Under the pieces are notes generated by a model that was not told where the DNA came from, did not search any database, and was given only the letters and a program-made list of their open reading frames with translations. A stretch of DNA of 19,403 nucleotides from CAUZJO01 sp963580245 (GTDB lineage: Bacteria > Sumerlaeota > Sumerlaeia > MVZB01), in NCBI GenBank assembly GCA_963580245.1, contig CAUZJO010000093.1:1-19403 (forward strand). Reading direction: 5' to 3'. Made by a program: the position numbers and the translations under genes. Shown here piece by piece: positions 7,700 to 15,484 of this stretch; positions within the stretch are counted from its first letter, which is position 1; every line of letters starts with the position of its first letter.

Positions 7700-10105
7700 C
7701 TATTCCGGCTTGGGCCAGTCGAGATGTTTATGAATGAAATCGAACGTTCCCTGCTTTTGCATCGTGTGTCCGCCATTATGATACTCGATGGCGGTCCTGT
7801 CGGCCAAACCCAACTGATCGTACATCCAGCGGACCTTCGAGTATTCGAACGCGACCCACGAATCGTCGGAGACGGTGTCGTGGTGGCCGCGCTCGACCAT
7901 GAACGGCCGCGGGATCATGAGATACGCCATTTCGGCGTGGCTGAACGTGCTGCCCATGTTGAAATAAAATACTTCCCATTCACCGTGAAAAATAAAACTG
8001 TAGCGATCGTGGCAGGTCGCGACCTTGCGCGTCCAGTCATTGAAGTCGGCCGAACAAATCGAAAAGCTGTAGCCTTCCAGAATGGGCGGTACGTGGACGG
8101 CCGTCTCGCCGCCGAAACTGAGGCCGTAGAAACCGATCCGCTCGGCGTCGACGAACGGCAACGTCGCCAGCCAATTCAGAATCTGCTCATGCTGCGGTAG
8201 GATAAATGAATAGAGCGTCGCCTTCATCAATTGCGCCTTGCGAGTAAGCATGCGAAAGCGCTTCCCGTCGCGATAAAGGTTGTGCGGCGAGAACACGATG
8301 AACCCACGATCGGCCAGGTCGCTTCCGGCCCCTTGATAGGCCCCGTAGGCCGGGTTTTCCGGATCGGTATCGAGAAGGTGCTCGGGCAATCCTTCGTTTC
8401 CGTGTTGCACAACCACCACCGGTCGCTTTTCGCCCGGTTTCAAGTCCTTGGGCACGGCGAGGATACCCCAAGCGATCAAGTCCGGGAACACGTCCAGCAC
8501 GACGTCGTAACCGATCCACTTCTCCCTGTCGTAAATCTTGCGCGAGCGCGGGTTCGGCGGCAACGCGGCATCATGAAACTTACCCAGCACTTCCTCCCAA
8601 AAGTAATCTCGCAACGGCCCGCTTTCCCGCGCGAACTTCTCGGGCGGATAGATTTCCGCCTCGGGCGCGCCCGCCCAGCGACTCGCTTGGTTCTCGCCGA
8701 ACAATTTGTCGATCCCCGGATGGAGTTCGCGGCAGAAGCGGTTGCGCACCTGGTCGGAATTGGGGATCAGCCACTGTACGTGTTGTTCCAGTTCCTCGAC
8801 CTGTCGCTTTTGCCGCGCGTCGGGGTCGAATAACTCGCGCCTATCGGAGGGCGGTGGACTTCCGCTCGCAAGCGTTGACTCGACGCCCAGCAACCGGGCG
8901 AACCCGCCCAACGCTTCCGGCGACGCGGGACCGACCGGCCCCATGTCGTCCCCATGGACAAGGAATTTCGCTTGAAACCCAGGCTGGACGAGCGTGTCGA
9001 TACGGTCGAATTCAGCCTGAACGTTCTCCAGAGGCGGAGTCTCGAGCCGGCCGGGCGCCGCCGTATTGCCCGGTCCGCTCGGAGGACCGTCCACCTTGGG
9101 TTCCTCGCTGTATTCGACGATCAAGCCGCGGGGGGCGACCAAAGAAGCGATCTCGGCGTCGCCAAACTCGTGCAACAAGGCCCACACGCTGCGGTAGAGG
9201 GGTTCCTCCCACGTCCGCTGGCGCGATTTGAAGTAGCCGCTCACCAGCGTCGCGTCGATCCGCGGATCCACCGCCGCGGCGTAAAACCCGATGAGCCCAC
9301 CTTCTCCATAACCGGCCACGCCCACCTTCACCTCTCCGCCGGCACTCTGTTGCATCCAGTCGATCGCGGCCTGCACCTTCGCAACCTCGTAACCAATGAC
9401 ATGGCGGCCCATCACGAAGGCCATCCGGTGAATCCATTCACGATGGGTCTGGTTCGTGAAGTGGGGACTGGGTTCGGAGCCTTTACTGGATATGAAATCG
9501 CCGGACCAGCGCGCCGTGCGATCGAGCAGCACCGGGACGATGACCTGGAACCCGTTCTCGGCAAGGATGCGCGCGAATTGAGATTCAGCCGGCACGCCTT
9601 CGGCCAATCCGACGATTTGCTCCGGAGTCTGGTCCGCATCCGGAATCGCGACCACGTGGCCGATCGGAATGTCCTTGGGCTGGAGCAGCAAGCCTTCGCC
9701 CCATATCCCTTCAAACACCGACCAACGCACCTGCTCGACCCGATATGTATCCGTTTCCGCAACCACCGAAGGGTCATTCACGTCACCCATGCGTTCCATC
9801 TTGACCGACGCCCGCTCGTCCACCATGCCGATGTATTTCATGAAACGCCGCCGATTCGGTTCGACGGACTTCTCATAGGCCTCCGGCGAGGAAAAGTCGC
9901 GGTTCCAGAATTCCCGGCGCGTCTCGATCGACTCGTCGATCTTGCGATCCATATACCGCTCGGCCCCATCCATCAGTTTGACGTCCAGCTTTTCGGTCCA
10001 CGTCAGCGGCTCCGTCCCCGGCAGCGTAACGATATCCTGGGCCCTTGCGCCGGTCGTCGCCCACGTAGCCGTCAGGAACACGACGTAAACCAAACGCCTC
10101 ATCAT
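7700..10105 (-). CDS. Secreted double alpha/beta-hydrolase (acetylxylan esterase/dienelactone hydrolase type)
   Basis: An 801-residue exported protein with two alpha/beta-hydrolase domains. A signal peptide ends near ARAQ (20-23). Domain 1 (about 120-400) has the expected nucleophile elbow as G265-Y-G-E-G269, so the nucleophile position is glycine and the domain is probably not catalytic. Domain 2 (about 530-801) has a normal elbow GLSFG with Ser663, an acidic residue candidate in GHHDTVSDD (Asp743 or Asp747) and His780 in NGGHTM. Such proteins are usually annotated as acetylxylan esterase-like or dienelactone hydrolase-like and would remove acyl groups from plant or algal polysaccharides; the true substrate is unknown. 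Start is ATG 10105 (MMRR), with AGGTG 7 nt upstream. The frame extends to 10174 but without a Shine-Dalgarno. It is the first gene of a two-gene unit with the DUF6807 protein. Confidence 0.82.
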   Translation of the reverse strand: MMRRLVYVVFLTATWATTGARAQDIVTLPGTEPLTWTEKLDVKLMDGAERYMDRKIDESIETRREFWNRDFSSPEAYEKSVEPNRRRFMKYIGMVDERASVKMERMGDVNDPSVVAETDTYRVEQVRWSVFEGIWGEGLLLQPKDIPIGHVVAIPDADQTPEQIVGLAEGVPAESQFARILAENGFQVIVPVLLDRTARWSGDFISSKGSEPSPHFTNQTHREWIHRMAFVMGRHVIGYEVAKVQAAIDWMQQSAGGEVKVGVAGYGEGGLIGFYAAAVDPRIDATLVSGYFKSRQRTWEEPLYRSVWALLHEFGDAEIASLVAPRGLIVEYSEEPKVDGPPSGPGNTAAPGRLETPPLENVQAEFDRIDTLVQPGFQAKFLVHGDDMGPVGPASPEALGGFARLLGVESTLASGSPPPSDRRELFDPDARQKRQVEELEQHVQWLIPNSDQVRNRFCRELHPGIDKLFGENQASRWAGAPEAEIYPPEKFARESGPLRDYFWEEVLGKFHDAALPPNPRSRKIYDREKWIGYDVVLDVFPDLIAWGILAVPKDLKPGEKRPVVVVQHGNEGLPEHLLDTDPENPAYGAYQGAGSDLADRGFIVFSPHNLYRDGKRFRMLTRKAQLMKATLYSFILPQHEQILNWLATLPFVDAERIGFYGLSFGGETAVHVPPILEGYSFSICSADFNDWTRKVATCHDRYSFIFHGEWEVFYFNMGSTFSHAEMAYLMIPRPFMVERGHHDTVSDDSWVAFEYSKVRWMYDQLGLADRTAIEYHNGGHTMQKQGTFDFIHKHLDWPKPE

Positions 10106-10418
10106 CTTCACACCTTTCACCTCACCTTTCGATCCTGGCAAAACGCCTCGACTTCCCCCGGATAACCACATCAATTCAACAGGGATACTCGCTCAATTCG
10201 ATCCCGATTGCAAGCGCATGGAATTGCCGCGCGCGTTCCTTCCGTTCGCCTGGAATTCGTTCTGGCGCCCTCTCCCCTACCCTGTATCAATAATTGGACA
10301 TCTGTAAGGCAGCCCCCAGCCATGCGCCGAAGAGCGAGAGTGCAGACGGATTTAAGACTTAACGGTGCGGGTTCACGCGAGTGTTCCGGCACATTGAATC
10401 ATGCGAAAGGATCGATCC
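10106..10418. other. Divergent intergenic region
   Basis: This 313-bp gap separates the leftward hydrolase gene from the rightward PilZ gene and must hold both promoters. I see no convincing -35/-10 pair on either strand; a weak leftward candidate is TTGAGC near 10190 with TGATGT about 17 bp on. No RNA gene, hairpin terminator or coding frame is supported. Confidence 0.4.
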
Positions 10419-10883
10419 ATGCTAAGCAAAGCATCATCGGAACGGCGTCTGGGATCCCGCCTGCCGGTCAGACTCGAAGTGGACGCTATCCAAGTCGGCG
10501 CGTCCGCGAATGAGGGCGTCATCCCCGGTCTGACGCGGGACATCAGTCCCAGCGGGCTTTTCATCAGTTCTTCGAGACCTCTGGAGATCGGTTCCGAATG
10601 CCACCGCATGCTTTACCCCGAGGATTTTCCCTCGGAGACCGCGGTTCGCATGGAGGGATTGGTGGTCAGGCGCGAGGACATGGGGAACGGCATCCACTTC
10701 ACCGGGCTTGATGATACCAGTTCAACGATGCCGGGCCAACCTCGGCCCCCGCTGGACGCCGACAGCTCGCCGGAATCGTGGAGCACCGCCTTTCATCGCC
10801 GGCGCTATCTCGAGTGGTGTGATAAGAGTCAAACCGTCGAATCAGCCTGGAGTAAACTGAAATCCTACTTATGCGTCTGGTAA
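10419..10883 (+). CDS. PilZ-domain protein (probable c-di-GMP receptor)
   Basis: A 154-residue soluble protein with a PilZ domain at about residues 8-100. Both c-di-GMP binding motifs are present: RxxxR at R10-LGS-R14 and DxSxxG at D41-ISPSG46. The C-terminal 50 residues (Pro-rich linker, then a basic and aromatic segment HRRRYLEWC) match nothing I know and may contact a partner. Start is ATG 10419, because AAAGGA lies 7 nt upstream; an in-frame ATG at 10401 has no Shine-Dalgarno. The diguanylate cyclase about 2.7 kb downstream is a candidate source of its ligand, but there is no operon link. Confidence 0.85.
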   Translation: MLSKASSERRLGSRLPVRLEVDAIQVGASANEGVIPGLTRDISPSGLFISSSRPLEIGSECHRMLYPEDFPSETAVRMEGLVVRREDMGNGIHFTGLDDTSSTMPGQPRPPLDADSSPESWSTAFHRRRYLEWCDKSQTVESAWSKLKSYLCVW

Positions 10884-11281
10884 GCCATGCTCAATTATAT
10901 GAACCAATTATACTTCCTAAGTCGCTCCCATGAGCAGACAGACCAGCGGCCGCGACAACCCCTCTCCCGGCCGGTTCCAAGCCGTGGACGCTCGGCTTCC
11001 CCTTTCGAGGACGGCCACGGGCAAGAACTGAAAGCCCCTCCAGTGGATAACCAACCGGGTGGACGTCGCCGCGAAAAAGCCACGGTTTAGGCGCTATCTC
11101 GAGACATTCAGTTTTCGCGCCGGCCCCTAATCCTCCGATGGATTCTTGTCGTTGAGATTCTAGGCCCCCTCGGGTTCATCGTGTTGCGCGATGGGAATCT
11201 GGGGCCGGCGACGCGCATCGGACGGGCCGTCCGTTCAGGTTCCGCTCGCGTGTTGATGCTCGGATTGAGATACCTACGCTT
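10884..11281 (+). other. Intergenic region before the thioredoxin gene, with a possible coupled short frame
   Basis: This 398-bp stretch has no firmly supported gene. Frame 0 is open from 11091 to a TGA at 11283-11285 that overlaps the ATG of the thioredoxin gene as ATGA. The encoded peptide (hydrophobic WILVVEILGPLGFIVLRDG, then an Arg-rich end) looks protein-like, but it lacks an ATG, GTG or TTG before its hydrophobic part. An upstream frame at 10887-11090 looks non-coding. No clear terminator follows the PilZ gene. Confidence 0.35.
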
Positions 11282-11803
11282 ATGAGCCCAGGTGATGCCC
11301 GCCAGACCATTTTTATCCGGTTGCTGCTCATTCTCGCGGTGGCTTACACGGCGTGGTCCTATATGAACCGCGGGGGCGTGGGGGAAGGTCATGCCGCCCC
11401 TGAAATCGAACTGAGTCAATTGCTCCAGGCCCCCCAAAATCTGAAACGGAGTTTGCGCTCGATTAGGGACAAATACGTCGTCCTAGACTTTTGGGCCACC
11501 TGGTGCGGGCCATGCGTTCAGTCGATTCCCCACCTCAATCAGTTGGCCGGAGCCTTCGAGGACCAGCCGGTCCAGTTTATCGCGATCACCGAGGAGAACG
11601 AGGCGACCGTCACCCCCTTTCTGGACCGGTATCCGATCAACGCCTGGGTGGGGCTAGACCACGACGGCCAGACGTTCCGGGCGTTCGGAGTCAAGAGTAT
11701 CCCCACGACATTCGTCATCGGTCCCGACGGACGCATCCTGCGCCGGTCCCACCCCATGGAGCTGACCGAAGCCAAACTGGCCGGCCTGATCGGCGCCGAC
11801 TGA
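11282..11803 (+). CDS. Membrane-anchored TlpA/ResA-like thioredoxin-fold protein
   Basis: A 173-residue periplasm-facing thiol-disulfide protein. One N-terminal membrane helix (about 10-27) anchors a thioredoxin fold (about 40-173). The redox motif is WCGPC, with Cys75 and Cys78, in the context VVLDFWATWCGPC. The cis-proline is Pro141 in the SIPTTFVIGPDG strand-turn. Proteins of this type reduce cytochrome c apoproteins or other exported proteins. The ATG at 11282 has no clear Shine-Dalgarno and overlaps the stop of a preceding open frame as ATGA, so translation may be coupled. It lies 124 bp before the phenylalanine biosynthesis gene and has no obvious functional tie to it. Confidence 0.87.
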   Translation: MSPGDARQTIFIRLLLILAVAYTAWSYMNRGGVGEGHAAPEIELSQLLQAPQNLKRSLRSIRDKYVVLDFWATWCGPCVQSIPHLNQLAGAFEDQPVQFIAITEENEATVTPFLDRYPINAWVGLDHDGQTFRAFGVKSIPTTFVIGPDGRILRRSHPMELTEAKLAGLIGAD

Positions 11804-11927
11804 TCCCCGCGACTCCTTGCTCGCCATAAGGGCCCGCTCGGTCCCCCCCGCTTTCGGACTGGACGATTCCCTCCGTTTCGTGTTTTTTTTGGTCCGACGT
11901 ATTCGGCCCACACGCGGAAGGGACGAG

Positions 11928-13076
11928 ATGAAGGACAAATCGCGACGCTCAGCTCCCAAGACCAAAAAATCCGCCGCGAAATCCGCCCACCAGCCACGCA
12001 CGTTGGCGGCCTGTCGGCGCAGGATTGACGAAATCGACGGCCGGCTCATCGATCTGCTCGACCAGCGCGCGCGCGTCGCCCGGCGCATCGGCGAGATAAA
12101 GCAGCGTTCGGGCCGCTCGAAATTCGATGCGGGGCGTCATATCGAGAAGCTGCGCAAGATCGCGACGCGCGGGAGCGGGGATTTCCCGATTGACGGCCTG
12201 CGATTGGTCTTCGGCGAAATCCTCTCGGCCTCCCTGGCGCTCCAGGCACCGCAGACCATCGGCTATCTCGGCCCCAAGGCCACCTTCTCACACATCGCCG
12301 CCACCCGCGCGTTCGGCAGTTCGGTCACATACGAACCTTATTCCTCGATTCCCGAGATTTTTCAGGCGGTCGAGAAGAGGCGGATCGACTTCGGCATCGT
12401 CCCGGTCGAAAACTCGACCGGCGGCGTCATCCACACCACGCTCGATATGTTGATGCACTCCTCGTTGTCGATCTGCGCCGAGATCCATATTCCCGTCCAT
12501 CATCACGTCATGTGCAAGGGAGAGCTGGAGAAGATCAAAAAGGTCTGCACGCATCCCCAGATCCTGAGTCAATGCCGCGAGTGGCTGCAAGCGAACCTGC
12601 CGCGGGCCCGGCGCCAGGAAACGGCCTCCTCGGGCGTGGGGGCCGAGATGGCCGTCAAGGACCCCACCGTCGCCGCCATCGGCCCGGAGCTGGCCGCCAA
12701 GGACTACGGCCTGCCGATCCTGGTGCGCCACGTCGAGGACCGTCATGACAACGTCACGCGGTTCATCATCATCGGGCGTCAAAGCCCCATGCCTTCGGGC
12801 AACGATAAGACCTCGATCATGTTCTCGGTCAAGGACGAACCGGGCGCGTTGCGGCGGCTGCTCGATCCCTTCTCCAACCGCGGGCTGAACCTGACCAAGA
12901 TCGAGTCGCGGCCCTCGCGCCGCCGCGCCTGGGACTACCTCTTCTTTGTCGATATTCACGGCCACATGAACAACCGGCCCATCGCCGAGGCGCTTGAAGA
13001 GCTGAAACCCTTCACCACCTACCTGCGGGTGCTGGGTTCATATCCGATCGACCCATATGGCGACACACAAGATTGA
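11928..13076 (+). CDS. pheA: Bifunctional chorismate mutase/prephenate dehydratase (P-protein)
   Basis: A 382-residue cytoplasmic enzyme that converts chorismate to prephenate and then to phenylpyruvate, the committed steps to phenylalanine. Residues 24-105 are an AroQ-type chorismate mutase helix bundle (RRRIDEIDGRLIDLLDQRA). Residues 110-285 are the prephenate dehydratase domain, opening with IGYLGPKATFSHIAA and carrying the catalytic NVTRF motif at 275-279. Residues 295-372 are the ACT regulatory domain, with GALRRLL at 306-312 and the ESRP phenylalanine-binding motif at 326-329, so feedback inhibition by phenylalanine is expected. Start is ATG 11928, with GGAAGGGAC just upstream; the frame runs further upstream but that part is not family-like. 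An odd Lys/Arg/Ala-rich stretch fills residues 2-19. Its stop overlaps the next gene's ATG by one base. Confidence 0.95.
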   Translation: MKDKSRRSAPKTKKSAAKSAHQPRTLAACRRRIDEIDGRLIDLLDQRARVARRIGEIKQRSGRSKFDAGRHIEKLRKIATRGSGDFPIDGLRLVFGEILSASLALQAPQTIGYLGPKATFSHIAATRAFGSSVTYEPYSSIPEIFQAVEKRRIDFGIVPVENSTGGVIHTTLDMLMHSSLSICAEIHIPVHHHVMCKGELEKIKKVCTHPQILSQCREWLQANLPRARRQETASSGVGAEMAVKDPTVAAIGPELAAKDYGLPILVRHVEDRHDNVTRFIIIGRQSPMPSGNDKTSIMFSVKDEPGALRRLLDPFSNRGLNLTKIESRPSRRRAWDYLFFVDIHGHMNNRPIAEALEELKPFTTYLRVLGSYPIDPYGDTQD

Positions 13077-13564
13077 TGCGCATTCCAACCTTGAGACACC
13101 GACCGTCGAGCGAATTCAAGCCCATCCGGTGCCTCGTTGCGATCTGCGCGCTGGTGTTGACCTCGAGCTGGCCCGGCCGCGCCTGGGCCCAGGGCGCCGA
13201 TGGGGGATCGGGGGGAGAAGAGCCCCCGCTGCTCATCGTCGGCATGGCCGCCGCCATCCTCGTCCTGGTCGCCGTCATCGTGCTGCTGGCGCTCCAGATT
13301 GGGAAGCTGCGCTCGCCCCGGGGTAAGTGCTCCGCGGAAGACGCCCAGTCCGGCGGCGAGAGAGCGGGACCGACCTCCGCCGAAACCTCCAAGACCGAGG
13401 AGCAGGCCCAAACAATCGAGTCGAGCAAAAAGGTCATTCAGGACCTGCTCGTCAACCTCTCGGAGATGGTCAACGACCTGATCGAGCAGCAATCGTCGTA
13501 CAGCGGCCGAATGGAAGACCACAAATCCGAAATCCAAAAAATCACGACCGTGGCCAAGTTGTAG
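13076..13564 (+). CDS. N-terminal sensor/anchor part of a diguanylate cyclase, ended by in-frame TAG
   Basis: A 162-residue product with a signal peptide-like N-terminus ending near AWAQ (36-39), a membrane helix (about 53-76), a polar linker and an amphipathic coiled coil from about 105 to the end. The ATG shares one base with the stop of pheA (TGATG), so translation is coupled. The frame is stopped by TAG at 13562-13564 but continues open, in the same frame, through 14296 with an uninterrupted coiled coil and a GGDEF domain. CAG (Gln) to TAG would be the simplest origin. On its own this product is an anchor without an enzyme. It may be a pseudogene half, one half of a split protein, the target of stop read-through, or the result of a base-call error. 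Confidence 0.75.
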   Translation: MRIPTLRHRPSSEFKPIRCLVAICALVLTSSWPGRAWAQGADGGSGGEEPPLLIVGMAAAILVLVAVIVLLALQIGKLRSPRGKCSAEDAQSGGERAGPTSAETSKTEEQAQTIESSKKVIQDLLVNLSEMVNDLIEQQSSYSGRMEDHKSEIQKITTVAKL

Positions 13565-13570
13565 GAGACG

Positions 13571-14296
13571 GTGAAGATCATCGTCAGGGAACTGGACGAG
13601 ATTCACGCGGCGGGTGAAAGATATCGCGACCAGCTCAATGAGGCCCACGACAAGGTCCAGAGCCAGAAAGAACTGATGGAAGAGATCCAAACCGCCGCCA
13701 AGATCGATTTCCTCACAAAAATCGCCAATCGGCGGGCGTTCGATGAGCGACTGGCCGAGGAGTTTGCCCGCGGCAAGCGTTATGATCACCCGTTTGCGCT
13801 CGTCCTACTCGACATCGATCACTTCAAGGCGATTAACGACAAGCACGGGCACGTGGCGGGCGACAAGATGCTGCAACTGGTCGCCATGAGAATGGAACAG
13901 CAGGTGCGACTGACCGATTTTGTCGCGCGCTACGGCGGCGAGGAGTTCGCCATCCTCTTGCCCGAGTCCTCCGCCGAGCAAGCGTTGGTCGTCGCCCAGA
14001 AGGTGCGCGAGGCCGTCGAGCAGGCACGGCTGCGACACGACCGCGAGACGCTCCGAGTCACGATCAGCGCGGGTGTCGGCGAAATGAATCCCAAACGGGA
14101 CACCCCCGAGATGCTCACCAAACGGGTCGACGCCGCCCTCTACCGGGCCAAGCAATCGGGACGCAACCGCGTGGAAAAGGCCGAGCCGCCGCCGTTGTTC
14201 CGGGGGGGGGTAATGGGAACGCGTCGGATCGAACCGGTGAGCGGTGCCGTACTCCATCTTCATCCCGCCAATGGTGGTCCGTCTTTAGGGCCATAG
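13571..14296 (+). CDS. Diguanylate cyclase GGDEF part, downstream of the in-frame TAG
   Basis: Makes the second messenger c-di-GMP from two GTP. From the GTG at 13571 it gives 241 residues: a coiled-coil lead (1-45), then a full GGDEF domain (about 46-203). Visible are DFLTKIANRRAF (46-57), the metal/nucleotide loop LLDIDHFKAIND (79-90), the active loop GGEEF at 122-126 and an intact inhibitory I-site RLTD at 113-116, five residues before it. An AGGAG overlapping the TAG lies only 3 nt from the GTG, so re-initiation is possible but not ideal. Made this way the enzyme would be soluble. The last 35 or so residues follow a run of nine G at 14202-14210 and are not family-like; with eight G the frame would stop at once. 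Confidence 0.82.
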   Translation: MKIIVRELDEIHAAGERYRDQLNEAHDKVQSQKELMEEIQTAAKIDFLTKIANRRAFDERLAEEFARGKRYDHPFALVLLDIDHFKAINDKHGHVAGDKMLQLVAMRMEQQVRLTDFVARYGGEEFAILLPESSAEQALVVAQKVREAVEQARLRHDRETLRVTISAGVGEMNPKRDTPEMLTKRVDAALYRAKQSGRNRVEKAEPPPLFRGGVMGTRRIEPVSGAVLHLHPANGGPSLGP

Positions 14297-14611
14297 GGTG
14301 TGATTCCGAAATGGGAGTGCGGAAGACAACGGGATTGGGGGTAGAGGCAAGGCCGACATCTCCACAAAGGCTTCGAACCCCACGAAGTCTACTCGATGGG
14401 GTTGACACCCGCCGCGCCCTTTTGGATCGGCTCTCGGCTCCCGTCCCTCGTCCTCGTAATCGACTTCATCCACGCCTCCCACCTCGATTGCGGCCCGAGA
14501 AAAAGACCGATTACGAGAACGAGGGACGGGAGCCGAGAGCCGAACACCAACCAAACCGGGAACCCTTCATCGAAGCGGCGCCTACTCCCAAAACTGAATC
14601 TCACCCAGGGC
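14297..14611. other. Intergenic region dominated by a long inverted repeat
   Basis: This 315-bp stretch lies between the diguanylate cyclase and the LAB_N gene. The LAB_N frame is open back to an ATG at 14396, but that extension is encoded by the inverted repeat itself and is not protein-like. Besides the long repeat at 14427-14543 there is a small hairpin CTTCG...CGAAG near 14372-14388. A TTGACA at 14403-14408 has no acceptable -10 partner. Confidence 0.5.
14427..14543. repeat. Inverted repeat, 36-bp arms around a 45-bp centre
   Basis: The left arm 14427-14462 and the right arm 14508-14543 are reverse complements over 36 bp with one mismatch (C versus T in the CTCGTCCTCG segment). In RNA the stem would be very stable. 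There is no T-run after it on either strand, so it is not a standard intrinsic terminator. It resembles a small palindromic mobile element (MITE or REP-like) or an mRNA-stabilising stem. No flanking target-site duplication was recognised. Confidence 0.85.
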
Positions 14612-15355
14612 ATGATTCCGCACGGTGTTCACCTTGACATTCAAAAGACCGCATCCGTGAGCGACCCGCAAAACCTGCTGTTCACGATCAATCTGTTCGG
14701 CTATACCTTGTCCATCACCACATGGACCGTGTTTGGTCTGGTCGGCAACGTCCTGTTTACCGCCCGCGTGCTGGTCCAGTGGGTCGCCAGCGAGCGGGCG
14801 GGCCGGTCGGTCACGCCCGTGGCCTTCTGGTGGCTGAGTCTGGCGGCGGCCGTGATCATGATCACCTACGCCTTCGGCCGCGGGGAAATCCCTTTCATCT
14901 TGGGCTTGGGCGTCACGCTGGCACCCTATACGCGCAACCTTGTGATCCATTATCGACCCGGCCGCCCCCCGCGACCGCTGGGGGTGATTCTGACCGCCGC
15001 GGTCGTGCTGGCTTGCGTCCCCGTGCTCATCTATTGGAAGAAGGCCGCGGAGCTTGACGGCTGGTTTTACTTCGGCCTGGTCGCGACCGCGATTTTTTAT
15101 AGCCGCTTCTTCGTGCAGTGGATCCACGGCGAATCCACCCGCACCACTCAATTGCCGCTTACCTTCTGGGTCCTTAGCCTGGCGGGGTCGGTGATGCTGT
15201 TGGCCTACAGCATCGTACGCGAGGACGCCCCGTTTATTCTGGGGTTCCTCTTCAACGCGATTCCCTACGTGCGCAACATCATCCTGATCCGTCGGCCGAA
15301 CCCACCGGGCCCGGATACGGCCGCCTCCGCGCCAACTCGAGAGGACCGGACTTGA
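14612..15355 (+). CDS. Membrane protein with two LAB_N units (seven helices, 3-1-3)
   Basis: A 247-residue inner-membrane protein made of two copies of the lipid-A-biosynthesis N-terminal domain (LAB_N). Copy 1 spans about 28-115 and copy 2 about 149-228. Matching motifs recur 113 residues apart: R52xxxQW57 and R165xxxQW170, each followed by a small polar loop with Glu; then a TFW/AFW-LSL helix; then PFILG...APYTRN or PFILG...IPYVRN. A separate helix (about 122-142) joins them, giving a 3-1-3 layout. To my knowledge LAB_N is related to the PQ-loop/SWEET superfamily, and these genes often neighbour glycosyltransferases that use polyprenyl-phosphate sugars. The gene lies 129 bp before a GT4 gene. 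The start is uncertain: ATG 14612 is chosen because upstream sequence belongs to the inverted repeat. Confidence 0.8.
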   Translation: MIPHGVHLDIQKTASVSDPQNLLFTINLFGYTLSITTWTVFGLVGNVLFTARVLVQWVASERAGRSVTPVAFWWLSLAAAVIMITYAFGRGEIPFILGLGVTLAPYTRNLVIHYRPGRPPRPLGVILTAAVVLACVPVLIYWKKAAELDGWFYFGLVATAIFYSRFFVQWIHGESTRTTQLPLTFWVLSLAGSVMLLAYSIVREDAPFILGFLFNAIPYVRNIILIRRPNPPGPDTAASAPTREDRT

Positions 15356-15484
15356 ATCCAAAGCATCAGCCGGATCAGCTCGATAAGCCCAAGCAGCACT
15401 GACCCGCGCTAATCGATTGATCAACCCACAACGAACCAGAATCCAGTTGATCCCCCATGGGGCGGCCCTTATAACAAGGCTCCC

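Noticed and set aside
8954..10165. A 403-residue open frame on the plus strand
   Set aside because: It is antisense to the double alpha/beta-hydrolase; its composition (His/Arg-rich, no motifs) is that of a shadow frame.
10887..11090. A 67-residue open frame after the PilZ gene
   Set aside because: No Shine-Dalgarno, biased Arg/Pro/Ser composition, no motif; it looks like translated non-coding DNA.
11155..11215. Pseudoknot or riboswitch before the thioredoxin gene (AGATTC/GAATCT and GGCCCC/GGGGCC pairs)
   Set aside because: Short 6-bp pairs arise easily by chance in GC-rich DNA, and no known riboswitch core is recognisable.
13562..13564. Genome-wide recoding of TAG as an amino acid
   Set aside because: TAG is the natural end of the double hydrolase (7700-7702) and also ends the 78-residue frame (19142-19144), so a single local nonsense change is simpler.
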